From an uncultured Parabacteroides sp. (GTDB taxonomy: Bacteria > Bacteroidota > Bacteroidia > Bacteroidales > Tannerellaceae): 40,657 bases of DNA. The number at the start of each line of letters is the position of its first letter. Position 1 is the stretch's first letter. Of the stretch, positions 1-8,172 are shown piece by piece. The translations under genes and the position numbers were made by a program. The notes beneath the pieces are model-generated. The model was not told the DNA's origin. It worked only from the letters and a program-made list of their open reading frames with translations, and searched no databases. Location of the stretch: the NCBI GenBank assembly GCA_910577325.1, contig CAJTMR010000029.1, positions 1 through 40,657 of the forward strand, in the 5' to 3' direction.

Positions 1-248
1 TTTATTCCTATGCAAACTTTTTAACGGTTTTTTTTTGAAATATTTTTTCACGGGAGAAATATATTATATGGTACGCGCGAAAAAAACAGAAAACCATCGC
101 GAGGACCCCTTCAGACTTTGATACGGGGACTGGCACGCCTTGAAAAGGCCGAATAAAAACATGAATACAGAACGGAAGGGTACTATAAATAGGCGGGAAG
201 AACTTTGGCTACAAATGGCTTAGTAGATATCATTCATACGGACAAAAT
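1..248. other. Upstream intergenic stretch, no gene recognised
   Basis: This stretch is AT-rich at its left end and contains no convincing open reading frame, tRNA or rRNA. A weak imperfect hairpin can be drawn around 38-68. It probably holds the region between an unseen gene to the left and the pentapeptide-repeat gene. Nothing more can be supported. Confidence 0.5.
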
Positions 249-251
249 ATG

Positions 252-259
252 TATTTTTG
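252..259 (+). promoter_or_regulatory. Candidate Bacteroidetes -7 promoter element
   Basis: The sequence TATTTTTG fits the Bacteroidetes -7 consensus TAnnTTTG exactly. It lies 29 bases before the preferred start codon at 288, which would give a short leader. No clear -33 TTTG is seen at 19-21 bases upstream, so the call is tentative. If it is real, an ATG at 249 cannot be the start, because it would precede the transcript. Confidence 0.45.
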
Positions 260-287
260 CCATCCGATTTATAAAACAATGCAGTAT

Positions 288-935
288 ATGAAAATTACAC
301 ATCCCCGTTTGACTACATCCCTTCATGAAGGCACCGACATACAGACTGTGTTAGAAAAGAATGACGAGGACCTAACCGAGTATTCCTTTAAAAACATTCG
401 TATAGAAAAGGTAAAGAAGAGAAACTTTTCGGTACAATCCTGTATTTTCAACAACTGTAGTTTCGTGGCATGCAGCATACAAAAATCCCAATTCAGCGAT
501 GTCGTATTTAAAAATTGCGACCTGTCGAACGTGGACCTTACAGGATGCGGCTTTCACCGAGTAGCGTTTACCGGCTGTAAGCTAATGGGAACCAATATGG
601 CTGACGGGATACTCAATCATATCTCCTTTGAAGAATGCCGAGGGGAATACATGAATCTCTCGATGAGTAAAATGCGATATATACAATTTACCAGATCCAA
701 CTTGCAGGGAGCCGGAATAGAAGGTTGCCAGCTTACGAATGTAACATTCGACGCCTGCAACCTGATGGAAGCGGAGTTATATCGCACATCCCTGAAAGGT
801 ATCGATCTGTCAAACTCGGAAATTTCCGGTATCCGCATCACAAACCTTGCCAACAACGAGTTACGCGGATCTTCCGTTTCCTCCTTACAAGCCTTGGATT
901 TGGTGCGGATGTTGGGCGTAGAGATCAAAGATTGA
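288..935 (+). CDS. Pentapeptide-repeat protein
   Basis: This protein of about 215 residues is built from degenerate five-residue repeats of the A(D/N)LXX type, such as CDLSN-VDLTG, CKLMG-TNMAD, SNLQG-AGIEG, CNLME-AELYR and TSLKG-IDLSN. Such repeats fold into a right-handed quadrilateral beta helix. No signal peptide or membrane segment is seen, so it is probably cytosolic. Many cysteines sit in the repeats. Some family members (Qnr, MfpA) mimic DNA and protect gyrase, but most have no known role and nothing here indicates that activity. The start is uncertain: in-frame ATGs occur at 249, 279 and 288; 288 is chosen because the likely -7 promoter covers 252-259 and the folded region begins soon after. 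Confidence 0.75.
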   Translation: MKITHPRLTTSLHEGTDIQTVLEKNDEDLTEYSFKNIRIEKVKKRNFSVQSCIFNNCSFVACSIQKSQFSDVVFKNCDLSNVDLTGCGFHRVAFTGCKLMGTNMADGILNHISFEECRGEYMNLSMSKMRYIQFTRSNLQGAGIEGCQLTNVTFDACNLMEAELYRTSLKGIDLSNSEISGIRITNLANNELRGSSVSSLQALDLVRMLGVEIKD

Positions 936-940
936 ACACC

Positions 941-1207
941 TCATCCGACATAATCAGGATGGCGATGTAACCAAGCAACCGCATAACTACAAGTCGCCTG
1001 CGGTTTCATGCCATTCTCGATCGCATAATCATAAGCATATTTCACCAAAACGGCAGCAATCCCCCGTCCTCCGATAACAGGAGGAACAATTGTGTGAATG
1101 ATATCCAGTTTATTCCCGGAAAAACGATATTGTACAAAAGCCGTTACGCCATCCACTTGCGTTTCAAAACGTTTCTTATCCGGATGATGAGTTATCATGT
1201 AATCCAT
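941..1207 (-). CDS. Small GNAT-type N-acetyltransferase (YjdJ-like)
   Basis: This is an 88-residue minimal acetyltransferase of the GCN5-related class (YjdJ/Gtt1-like short family). The acetyl-CoA pyrophosphate-binding loop is visible as PPVIGGRGIAAVLV at about residues 42-55, matching the Q/RxxGxG/A pattern, followed by a helix and the family's typical YAVAWLHRHPDY C-terminus. The length is normal for this family, which lacks the N-terminal strands of larger GNAT enzymes. The substrate is unknown. Its start codon lies 4 bases after the stop of the AsmA-like gene, so the two are probably co-transcribed. It converges with the pentapeptide-repeat gene, with only 5 bases between the two stops. 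Confidence 0.85.
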   Translation of the reverse strand: MDYMITHHPDKKRFETQVDGVTAFVQYRFSGNKLDIIHTIVPPVIGGRGIAAVLVKYAYDYAIENGMKPQATCSYAVAWLHRHPDYVG

Positions 1208-1211
1208 ATTC

Positions 1212-4200
1212 TTACTTATTTACAGGTTCAAATTCTAATAATAAAGTCTCCTTCCCTTCTTCTTCCGGAACGTTTTTCCCGGAAACAGCCTTTTTACCAC
1301 GGAAGAAATTCTTCACTTTCGTAAAGAAAGTCACAATCCCTTTGGCTGTATCCTGCTTCTTTTTGGAAACGCCGACCGATTCAATTAACGGCGGTCTTAA
1401 TATCTGCCACAAATAATTGAAAGTGGAATGATAAGGGTCTCTTATTATTGAAACACTCGAATGGCGCGGTTTGTTAAAACCTTTCCCGGTTTTATCCGGA
1501 TTGTCATGCTTTAATATACGGTTGACAATACCTGTCAGGAACTTTTTATCCGTCAGCTCCCCATCTTTCTCTTTCAGCAAAGCGGCTTTTAGGTCGTTAT
1601 ACAGAAAAAGCATCTCCATGGTTGCTCCCTGACCGGAGGCTTCCGTGCTGAACGTCATCCTCCGGACACGTCCGCTCTGGACTTCCGCCGAAGCCAAAGG
1701 AACAAGCAGTTCGTTCAAAGCTGTCAGATCGAAGCTATCCAAACGGGCATTCAGCAGGAAACGGTCGTTCAGCGAATCCACCGGCAACTGCCAGGTTGCG
1801 GTAAAGGCCCCCTTCCCCATCAACCTGCCATTGGCATTCAGTTCGATATATTGATCCGGACGGGAGACAATATTCGTAAAGCCGGTAAAGGTTCCGTTCA
1901 TGTCCGTAAAATACAGCTTGCCGGGTGTCGTTCCCTTCTTCGCCAGCTCCTCATAAACGACAGAAAAGTTCTTCACTCCCACTCTTTGGAAATCCAGTTT
2001 CACCGGAGCCTTCTGCAATCCGCTGTAAATCATCGGGACAACATGCGGAGGAACCGGTATTTTCTTATTCTTCAGATTCTGCAACACGGCATCCGCGATC
2101 TGCACATCGGCTATCCGGAGCACTTTGTCCGAAAAATAAGAAGGCAGGTCGATACCTGTCAAAGAAACCCGCCCGACGCTCACGTCAAACCAATCTTTAT
2201 GGTGCGGCTGCAAATAGGCAAATTGCATTTTAGGATAAGGAGATACAAGACGGATGCGGTCGATAACCGCACTCGATTCCGTCAGGTCCACCTCGCCCAT
2301 CTTTAATGTATAGAAACCGTTATCCAGGGGGAAAGTCAGGTTACGGGTAGAAAAACGGATACCATCTAATTTATAGGTGCGAAGACGAGTATCGACAGCC
2401 AAGCCTTCTACAAACAGATTCGTGGTATCTAACTTCTGATGTTGCAAAGAATCGTTTTTGCCAAAATAAGCATACCGAATATCGGCATCCGTCAGGCTGA
2501 AGCGGCCCAAAGAAATTTGTCCGGCGATTTTTCCAAATGCCGTATAGAAATCGCCCGGATCGACTTTCGCTTTATGAGGCCGGATATCGGGGACATGGCC
2601 GGGATAAATATCGGCAACCGGACTCTCCAGACGAATCTCATCCAACTTCAGCAACGTACTATCCCAGGCGATCCCCTCCAAAGCCAGACATCCCAACGAA
2701 GCGGACACTCCGCTTCCATCCGGCTCGGACACCCGGATATCGGGAGAATCTATCCGGAACGAAGTTAAGCGTATATTCCGGTCCGGCCTCTCGGGGATAC
2801 GTTTAAGTCCGCTTATACGAAGTTCCGGAGATGAAAAGCGGACATACGTTTTAGCTTTCTTTTTCACCGTATCTTGCGGAACCAGTTTGATATCCTGCAA
2901 TTGCAGAAGCCCTTTCACGGTCGAGAATTGCCCTTTCCGCACCGAAAGGCGGTACTCTTTCCCCGGCAGGTAATTGTCGAACCGGCTAAAGCTAAACCCC
3001 ATATTTCCATAATCAAAGAATAGCCCGCTGCCCTTTCCCGTCCGTTGGTTCACCAATATACCGGTAGCAAAGAAATTAAAGTCATTCAACTTATAGGTAA
3101 CCGGATCGGAAGCGCTTTTATCCTCAACCGTCACATACGCATGATTCAGGTTCACCCGCTCGACAGACAGGTAGCGAAGGAAAGGATTCAGGATCGCTTC
3201 CACATCGACACGGCTATTTACCGTTTTCACTTCTTTCCCACGATTGGAAGGAGCCACCACATAGCGCAGATCCGGGCGGTCGATCTTCAGCAACCGGGCA
3301 CTGATCCCCTTGTCGTACGACAGCCCCCGGATTCCAACCGTATCGATACTTCCGGCCATATAATCATTCCGGCCCCGCACCGATAAAGGGCGCAACCGGA
3401 CCTGTTCCAGGTTAAAATCTCCGCTTTCCGTGTCCAACGCCATGCGCTTCACCGTAAACCGATGATTACGAGCCGCCATCAACCCCTCTATACCGGTCGC
3501 TTCGAACGAAAAACCACGCGAATACCAGAAACCGTGCCGGGCTTCCGAAACGGAGTCCACCTGGAAATCGTAAGCACGGAAATCAAAGTTTGCCAGCTTA
3601 TACACCTCAACCGTATCTTTTACGGCAAAAGAATATTGCAGTTTCGCTTTTTCAATCCCGATCGTCCCGATGGAGACAGCATGCAAGAGCGGCGAAATCA
3701 ATTCATACAGGGATAGGGAGTTAACCAAAGAATCCGCCTCCATCTCATTCAGCTTTTTCTCCTTTCCTTTAGCAACCGGCCGATTCTCTCCCGCCAGATT
3801 AAAAGCTTGTATATCCGAAGAGGAGATCTCGAACGAACGCGCCGTGAGGTAATTCAACGCCTTTTCCCGGCGGAACTCGATTCCTTTCACTTCAATGGCT
3901 TTGATCAACGCATTCAGGAACCTGCCCGGCCCTTGCTTGCGTTCCTCCCACAATTCCTCCCGGGGTGTAAGTGTAGTATTCGAAATGGAGATAACCGAAT
4001 CCTCCGTGCTCAGCAAGATCCGGTCGGTCTGCAAGCGAAAGTCTTTATTAGTCAGCAACGTTTGCGGCCGGTTGGTCATGAAATCGAAATTGTCGCAATA
4101 AAGCAGTTTCCCGCTTTCGGACGCGTTCTCATCCAAACGGAAACCATACGCATGAAAGCTGACATCGGTCAGCGCATAGACGATCGGAGAAACAGGATTC

Positions 4201-4751
4201 TCCACGGAAAAGGACATACTGGCATTCTCCAGGTTCAGCGTCCGGACAGTCAGTTGATTTATATAAGGAGAAATCACCTCGTACAACGTCTTGGTTCCCG
4301 CCTCTTTTCCTGCCTTCACCTTCGTCCACGTCGAAGAGTAAGGGTTAAACACCTGTATATCCGGCTTCCGGATCTCGAACGAGTCAAAATGCAACTGTTT
4401 GTAGCTCCATCGCCAGGTGAGGTTCAACCCTTTAAAATCGATCATGCCGACCTCTGCCGTCACATAGGTGGACGGCAGGCTGTCCTTCCGCTCCCAATCA
4501 CGGAAAACCGCCGGGTCGGGATGGAGCTTTATTCCCTCGAGCTTCAGTTCGCCTTTGAAAAGGCTAATGGAGAGATTCTCGAAAGAAAGGGTATAGAAAC
4601 CGTCCGTGGACTCGGCTGTCCGGCGAATCAGTTCTTTGCGGAGGAACCGTTCGAGCCGTTGGGTCAGATGGAGATTCAGCAAAAAAACAGCGACGGACAG
4701 CACGAATGCGATCCCCAACATATATCCTATGACTTTCTTTCTCTTTCTCAT
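1212..4751 (-). CDS. Large AsmA-like membrane-anchored periplasmic protein
   Basis: The product has about 1179 residues: a basic N-terminus (MRKRKK), one membrane segment at about residues 8-27, then a very long beta-rich extracytoplasmic region. Phrases of the type 'F..LSISLFKGELKLEGIKL' and many alternating strands are typical of AsmA/TamB/DUF748-like proteins, which form elongated hydrophobic grooves. Related bacterial proteins are linked to lipid transport between membranes or outer-membrane homeostasis; that role is inferred here. An AsmA-like section around 'NANGRLMGKGAFTATWQLP' lies near the C-terminus. An in-frame TTG at 4760 gives three more residues, but the ATG at 4751 is preferred. 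The gene is followed at 4 bases by the GNAT gene. Confidence 0.7.
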   Translation of the reverse strand: MRKRKKVIGYMLGIAFVLSVAVFLLNLHLTQRLERFLRKELIRRTAESTDGFYTLSFENLSISLFKGELKLEGIKLHPDPAVFRDWERKDSLPSTYVTAEVGMIDFKGLNLTWRWSYKQLHFDSFEIRKPDIQVFNPYSSTWTKVKAGKEAGTKTLYEVISPYINQLTVRTLNLENASMSFSVENPVSPIVYALTDVSFHAYGFRLDENASESGKLLYCDNFDFMTNRPQTLLTNKDFRLQTDRILLSTEDSVISISNTTLTPREELWEERKQGPGRFLNALIKAIEVKGIEFRREKALNYLTARSFEISSSDIQAFNLAGENRPVAKGKEKKLNEMEADSLVNSLSLYELISPLLHAVSIGTIGIEKAKLQYSFAVKDTVEVYKLANFDFRAYDFQVDSVSEARHGFWYSRGFSFEATGIEGLMAARNHRFTVKRMALDTESGDFNLEQVRLRPLSVRGRNDYMAGSIDTVGIRGLSYDKGISARLLKIDRPDLRYVVAPSNRGKEVKTVNSRVDVEAILNPFLRYLSVERVNLNHAYVTVEDKSASDPVTYKLNDFNFFATGILVNQRTGKGSGLFFDYGNMGFSFSRFDNYLPGKEYRLSVRKGQFSTVKGLLQLQDIKLVPQDTVKKKAKTYVRFSSPELRISGLKRIPERPDRNIRLTSFRIDSPDIRVSEPDGSGVSASLGCLALEGIAWDSTLLKLDEIRLESPVADIYPGHVPDIRPHKAKVDPGDFYTAFGKIAGQISLGRFSLTDADIRYAYFGKNDSLQHQKLDTTNLFVEGLAVDTRLRTYKLDGIRFSTRNLTFPLDNGFYTLKMGEVDLTESSAVIDRIRLVSPYPKMQFAYLQPHHKDWFDVSVGRVSLTGIDLPSYFSDKVLRIADVQIADAVLQNLKNKKIPVPPHVVPMIYSGLQKAPVKLDFQRVGVKNFSVVYEELAKKGTTPGKLYFTDMNGTFTGFTNIVSRPDQYIELNANGRLMGKGAFTATWQLPVDSLNDRFLLNARLDSFDLTALNELLVPLASAEVQSGRVRRMTFSTEASGQGATMEMLFLYNDLKAALLKEKDGELTDKKFLTGIVNRILKHDNPDKTGKGFNKPRHSSVSIIRDPYHSTFNYLWQILRPPLIESVGVSKKKQDTAKGIVTFFTKVKNFFRGKKAVSGKNVPEEEGKETLLLEFEPVNK

Positions 4752-4769
4752 CAGGCTCAAATAAGATTA

Positions 4770-4819
4770 CAACTTAACTCCATCTATATAAAATCAACAA
4801 AATAAACAGAGTTAAGTTG
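4770..4819. repeat. 11-bp perfect inverted repeat upstream of AsmA-like gene
   Basis: CAACTTAACTC at 4770-4780 is repeated as its exact reverse complement at 4809-4819, with an AT-rich 28-base spacer containing TATATAAAAT. It lies 19 bases upstream of the start of the AsmA-like gene. It could be an operator for a dimeric regulator or a leader hairpin. Confidence 0.6.
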
Positions 4820-4907
4820 CAATATCAGGAACCCGGCCGTACTGTCACGGATCTGAAACTCAAAAAGGGGCATCTATTTTCAAAAAGCCCGGTTATTAAT
4901 CTTTAAT

Positions 4908-4995
4908 CGACAGTTCTCGAATAGCTATCCGACAGTGATCAGCCAGCCGACCGATAACTATCGGACAACCGTTCGACAACTGTCGGCTAAAAATC
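4908..4995. repeat. Four degenerate tandem repeats with exact 22-bp period
   Basis: The motif CGA(C/T)A begins at 4908, 4930, 4952 and 4974, so the spacing is exactly 22 bases each time. Units three and four are palindromic: CCGATA-AC-TATCGG at 4951-4964 and CGACA-AC-TGTCG at 4974-4985. The first and fourth units also pair with each other (4908-4915 with 4978-4985). The array is in the 278-base noncoding gap between two minus-strand genes. Confidence 0.7.
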
Positions 4996-5029
4996 AGTGC
5001 GGATTCAACGATAAAGACCGGGTCATTGC

Positions 5030-5794
5030 TTACAACTTCTCCGGCATATACTTCCAGAACCGGGCAGGCATGTGCTGGCGGTGGAGCTTGGGGTTGAGAC
5101 GTTCCTTGATGGCGATGGATTTGAAGTAGGTCTTCCACATCTGCTGGAACAGCTTCTCGTCGGCATCCATCAGGTCTTCGCTGAGCAGGCCGGAAAGCAG
5201 GTGGGCTTCCTTTTCTTCGAAGCGGACTTCGACGGCTTCTTTCCGGTCGTAGTAGTAGCCGTACTCGCGTTTCAGGTCGTAGAGCAACCAGCATTGGTCG
5301 GCAAAGCGGTCTTTCAGGTGCGTCAACGTCAAGGGAAGGACATTATAGATCGGTTTGACGGCTGCAAAGAAAGTGCCGTCCGCCGTTTTCTGGAAACGGA
5401 GGAACTGGATGACACGCAGGCGTTCGTTCGTCACCTTCTTCCAGATCTTAGAGACTTCGAGGACATCCGGATCACCAAAGTTCAGCTCGATCGTACGCGG
5501 GGCATCGATCGCCTTGCGGATATAGCGGAAAAGCAGCACGTCCACTTGCGGCAGTTCGGATAGCCAGGTGACGGTGATCACGGACAGAGCCGTAGCCGAA
5601 AGTTTCCTTTGCAATCCTTTCCAGACACGGTCCACCTTGGCATCGTCCGTGCAGATCGTCACCGCCTCATCGTAAAACAAGGGAAAAGGTTCACCTTCCG
5701 CCAACAGCAGATCCGGAAAGCTGCGGCGTGAATAGGCGTCAAAGACGGCGGTCAGCAACCCTTCGAAGGTTTTATCGTACACAAAGACTGTCAT
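5030..5794 (-). CDS. UDG-like putative DNA metabolism protein (TIGR03915 / DUF4130 type)
   Basis: This 254-residue protein matches the family described as 'probable DNA metabolism protein', whose C-terminal part (DUF4130) is usually placed near uracil-DNA-glycosylase-like folds. Recognisable features are the N-terminal 'VYDKTFEGLLTAVFDAY', the central 'WKKVTNERLRVIQFLRFQ' and the C-terminal 'LWKTYFKSIAIKERLNPKLHRQHMPARFWKYMPE'-like block (written here from memory of the family; the window has QQMWKTYFKSIAIKERLN). It is almost always encoded beside a radical SAM partner, as here: its ATG overlaps that partner's stop in an ATGA junction. The pair is thought to act on nucleic acid, but the reaction is not established. 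Confidence 0.88.
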   Translation of the reverse strand: MTVFVYDKTFEGLLTAVFDAYSRRSFPDLLLAEGEPFPLFYDEAVTICTDDAKVDRVWKGLQRKLSATALSVITVTWLSELPQVDVLLFRYIRKAIDAPRTIELNFGDPDVLEVSKIWKKVTNERLRVIQFLRFQKTADGTFFAAVKPIYNVLPLTLTHLKDRFADQCWLLYDLKREYGYYYDRKEAVEVRFEEKEAHLLSGLLSEDLMDADEKLFQQMWKTYFKSIAIKERLNPKLHRQHMPARFWKYMPEKL

Positions 5795-7059
5795 GATTCA
5801 TCCTTAAATTGGAAAACTAACTGGCGGTCGTCCGCATTCTTCCGCCCCGCTTTCCGGGTGAGGATCTGGCGGACAGCCTCAGGCGACACTTCGTTGATCG
5901 TGCGGACAGGCAGTTCGCGGCAGGTTATGAAATACTGGGCTTTCTTCATCACGACCCCGATCTTCTTCAACTGTTCCGTCCCCAGGCGTGAATAGCGGCG
6001 GGAGACGACGATCAGTTTCGCCGACTTCACCCCGATGCCGGGCACACGAAGCAGCATCTCGTAATCCGCCTTATTGATATCGACCGGGAACTGTTCCGGA
6101 TGGCGCAACGCCCAGCCGAGCTTCGGGTCGACTTCCAGGTCGAGGTCGGGATAGGCATCGTTCACGATCTCGTCTACCTTGAACTGATAGAAACGCAGCA
6201 GCCAGTCCGCCTGGTAAAGACGGTTCTCGCGCACCAAAGGCGGTTGTTTCAGTGCCGGCAACCGGTTGTCGTATTCGTTGACGGGGATAAAACCGGAGTA
6301 ATAGACACGTTTCATCGTCGGACGCCGGTAGAGGGCGGACGAGAGGCGAAGGATATCCTTGTCCGAATCGGGCGTCGCCCCGACAATCATCTGCGTACTC
6401 TGCCCGGCAGGCACAAAACGCGGGGCATGCCGGAAACGTTTACGCTCTTCGGCACTCTGCAACACGCCTTGCTGGATGAAACGCATCGGCTGGAAAACGC
6501 TTTGGAAATCCTTTTCGGGAGCCAGCATCCGGAGGCTCTTCTCGTTCGGGATCTCGATGTTCACGCTCATACGGTCGGCATACAGCCCGGCTTCGTTCAC
6601 CAACTCCTGGCTGGCGCCGGGAATGCTTTTCAGATGGATATAGCCGTTAAAACGGTAAATCGTCCGGAGATCTTTCACCACCCTGACAAGGCGTTCCATC
6701 GTATAGTCGGCATTGCGCACGACACCCGAACTAAGAAACAATCCTTCGATATAGTTGCGGCGGTAAAACTCGATCGTCAGGTTCACCAGCTCCGTTACCG
6801 TCAAGGTGGCACGGGGAATGTCGTTGCTGCGACGGTTGATGCAGTAGGCGCAATCGAACATGCAGTAATTCGTCAACATGATCTTCAGGAGCGAGATACA
6901 GCGCCCGTCCTCGGCAAAGCTATGGCAAATGCCCCAGCCCGCCGCACTTCCGATCCCGCCGCTCTTGTTCTTCCGCGACGTTCCGCTGGAAGCGCAGGAA
7001 ACATCATACTTGGCCGACTCAGCCAGTACTTTCAGTTTCTCAAGCACTTTTTCATCCAT
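5791..7059 (-). CDS. Putative DNA modification/repair radical SAM protein (TIGR03916 type)
   Basis: This 422-residue protein carries the radical SAM cluster motif CxxxCxxC (C66, C70, C73, in NYCMFDCAYC), which binds a 4Fe-4S cluster used to cleave S-adenosylmethionine. Further conserved cysteines sit at about 22, 45 and 54. Near residues 330-360 is a helix-hairpin-helix motif (INKADYEMLLRVPGIGVKSA), a non-specific DNA-binding element. Together these fit the 'putative DNA modification/repair radical SAM' family. The frame stays open upstream to 7392, but that part is a shadow of the aminotransferase gene; the ATG at 7059 is chosen because the family begins MDEKVLEKL-like and a promoter lies just before it. 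Its stop overlaps the partner's ATG. Confidence 0.9.
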   Translation of the reverse strand: MDEKVLEKLKVLAESAKYDVSCASSGTSRKNKSGGIGSAAGWGICHSFAEDGRCISLLKIMLTNYCMFDCAYCINRRSNDIPRATLTVTELVNLTIEFYRRNYIEGLFLSSGVVRNADYTMERLVRVVKDLRTIYRFNGYIHLKSIPGASQELVNEAGLYADRMSVNIEIPNEKSLRMLAPEKDFQSVFQPMRFIQQGVLQSAEERKRFRHAPRFVPAGQSTQMIVGATPDSDKDILRLSSALYRRPTMKRVYYSGFIPVNEYDNRLPALKQPPLVRENRLYQADWLLRFYQFKVDEIVNDAYPDLDLEVDPKLGWALRHPEQFPVDINKADYEMLLRVPGIGVKSAKLIVVSRRYSRLGTEQLKKIGVVMKKAQYFITCRELPVRTINEVSPEAVRQILTRKAGRKNADDRQLVFQFKDES

Positions 7060-7081
7060 AATTGTTACCGGGATTTCCTGA

Positions 7082-7089
7082 CAAAAATA
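7082..7089 (-). promoter_or_regulatory. Candidate promoter for the radical SAM/UDG-like pair
   Basis: On the minus strand the sequence reads TATTTTTG, an exact match to the Bacteroidetes -7 element TAnnTTTG. A TTCG, one base from the -33 TTTG, is found 19 bases further upstream at 7109-7112. Transcription would begin near 7076, about 17 bases before the ATG. This suggests the pair is expressed independently of the aminotransferase gene. Confidence 0.55.
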
Positions 7090-7100
7090 CGAATAATCTT

Positions 7101-8147
7101 TTAAGTCCCGAAAAAATAGTTGGATGAAAGCCATTCCCGCACCGCCTCGACGAGCACCCGGTTCTCGTCTGCCGTCTGGGCCGATATACGGATATAGCGT
7201 TCGTCCAGGCTGCGGAAATTGGAGGCGTCGCGGATCAGGAGGCCGTGATGATCCCACAAATATTGTTTCAATGCAGCGGCCGTCCCCCTTTTCAGGCGGA
7301 CCAGGAAGAAAGTCACGGATGTCGGCAGTGCTTCGAGGCCACCGCCCAAAGCATTCAAACGGTCGATCAGGCAGGCTGTCTCGCGCCTCCATTCACAAAG
7401 CGGCAGGACATATTGCTCCGGATGCGCCAGGATATATTTGCCGGCCTCCACGGCGATTGCGTTGACAGACCAAGGAATGATGTACCGGTTTATCTGCCTG
7501 ACCTTGTCCGCAGAGGCGATCAGGTAACCGATGCGGAGTCCCGGTATATTATGCGCTTTCGAAATAGATTGTATCAGGATCAGGTTCGGATGGTTGCGGA
7601 CATCCGAAGGTTCGAGCAACCTTTCCGTCGTGAAAGCGACGTATGCCTGGTCGATGATAAAGACCGTCTGCCGGTTCGCCTCGATCAGGGCCAACAGTTC
7701 GGCCCGGCGGATCAGTCTGCCGTCCGGATTGTTCGGGTTACAGATCCAGCAAAAGTCCTGTCCTTCCAGCGAGAGGCCGGACAGGTCGCATGAGGTCGGA
7801 AAGAAACTGACTTCATGCCCGTGCAGGCGGCAAGCATCTTCATACTCCGCAAAAGAAGGAACGGCAATAGCGGATTTCGCCCCTTTCCAGGTTTGCGCCA
7901 GCAGATAGAATGCCGTGATGGAGCCGTTCGTAACCACTATATTCTCCTCCTCCACCTCATAGCAGCGGGCAAGCGATCTTTTCAGGGAAGAAGCATCCGG
8001 TTCCGGATAACGCGTGAGTTCATAAAACTGTTCGTTCAGGTGTTCCCTGAGTGTGCGGAGATCGGCTCCATGCCATACGTTTGAACTGAAATTTATCTTT
8101 ACCTCTTTCTGTGAATTATAGTGGTCGTCACCGTGTCCGAATAACAT
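7101..8147 (-). CDS. CobD/HisC-like PLP-dependent aminotransferase-fold enzyme
   Basis: This 348-residue fold-type I PLP enzyme shows the expected signature: NPNNPDG at 137-143, the cofactor-ring aspartate D166 with Y169 in IIDQAYVAF, and the Schiff-base lysine K197 in SISKAHNIPGLRIGY. The opening MLFGHGDDHY followed by 'NFSSNV' is typical of threonine-phosphate decarboxylase (CobD), which makes aminopropanol phosphate for the cobalamin loop. Histidinol-phosphate aminotransferase (HisC) is a close relative and cannot be excluded. No other cobalamin or histidine genes are visible here, so the assignment rests on sequence alone. It starts 25 bases downstream of the GH3 fusion gene and is probably co-transcribed with it. 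Confidence 0.8.
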   Translation of the reverse strand: MLFGHGDDHYNSQKEVKINFSSNVWHGADLRTLREHLNEQFYELTRYPEPDASSLKRSLARCYEVEEENIVVTNGSITAFYLLAQTWKGAKSAIAVPSFAEYEDACRLHGHEVSFFPTSCDLSGLSLEGQDFCWICNPNNPDGRLIRRAELLALIEANRQTVFIIDQAYVAFTTERLLEPSDVRNHPNLILIQSISKAHNIPGLRIGYLIASADKVRQINRYIIPWSVNAIAVEAGKYILAHPEQYVLPLCEWRRETACLIDRLNALGGGLEALPTSVTFFLVRLKRGTAAALKQYLWDHHGLLIRDASNFRSLDERYIRISAQTADENRVLVEAVREWLSSNYFFGT

Positions 8148-8172
8148 CTTTGGGGGAATTATGATTTATGAA

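Noticed and set aside
1..248. Possible tRNA or small RNA at the left end
   Set aside because: No cloverleaf, T-loop GTTCRA or anticodon arm could be found.
4752..4760. TTG start extending the AsmA-like protein
   Set aside because: An ATG nine bases downstream gives a normal basic N-terminus before the membrane helix. The same TTG-AGC-CTG-ATG string precedes rpsQ and is likewise not used there.
3807..4805. 332-codon plus-strand open frame
   Set aside because: It lies entirely antisense to the AsmA-like gene, has arginine/glutamine-rich shadow composition and matches no family I know.
4908..4995. Tandem array considered as a CRISPR
   Set aside because: The units are contiguous 22-mers with no spacers, there are only four, and no cas gene is near.
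6100..7104. 334-codon plus-strand open frame
   Set aside because: It is antisense to the radical SAM gene, whose motifs are unmistakable; its composition is that of a shadow frame.
7060..7392. N-terminal extension of the radical SAM frame
   Set aside because: It overlaps the aminotransferase coding region, reads as low-quality protein, and lies upstream of the likely promoter.
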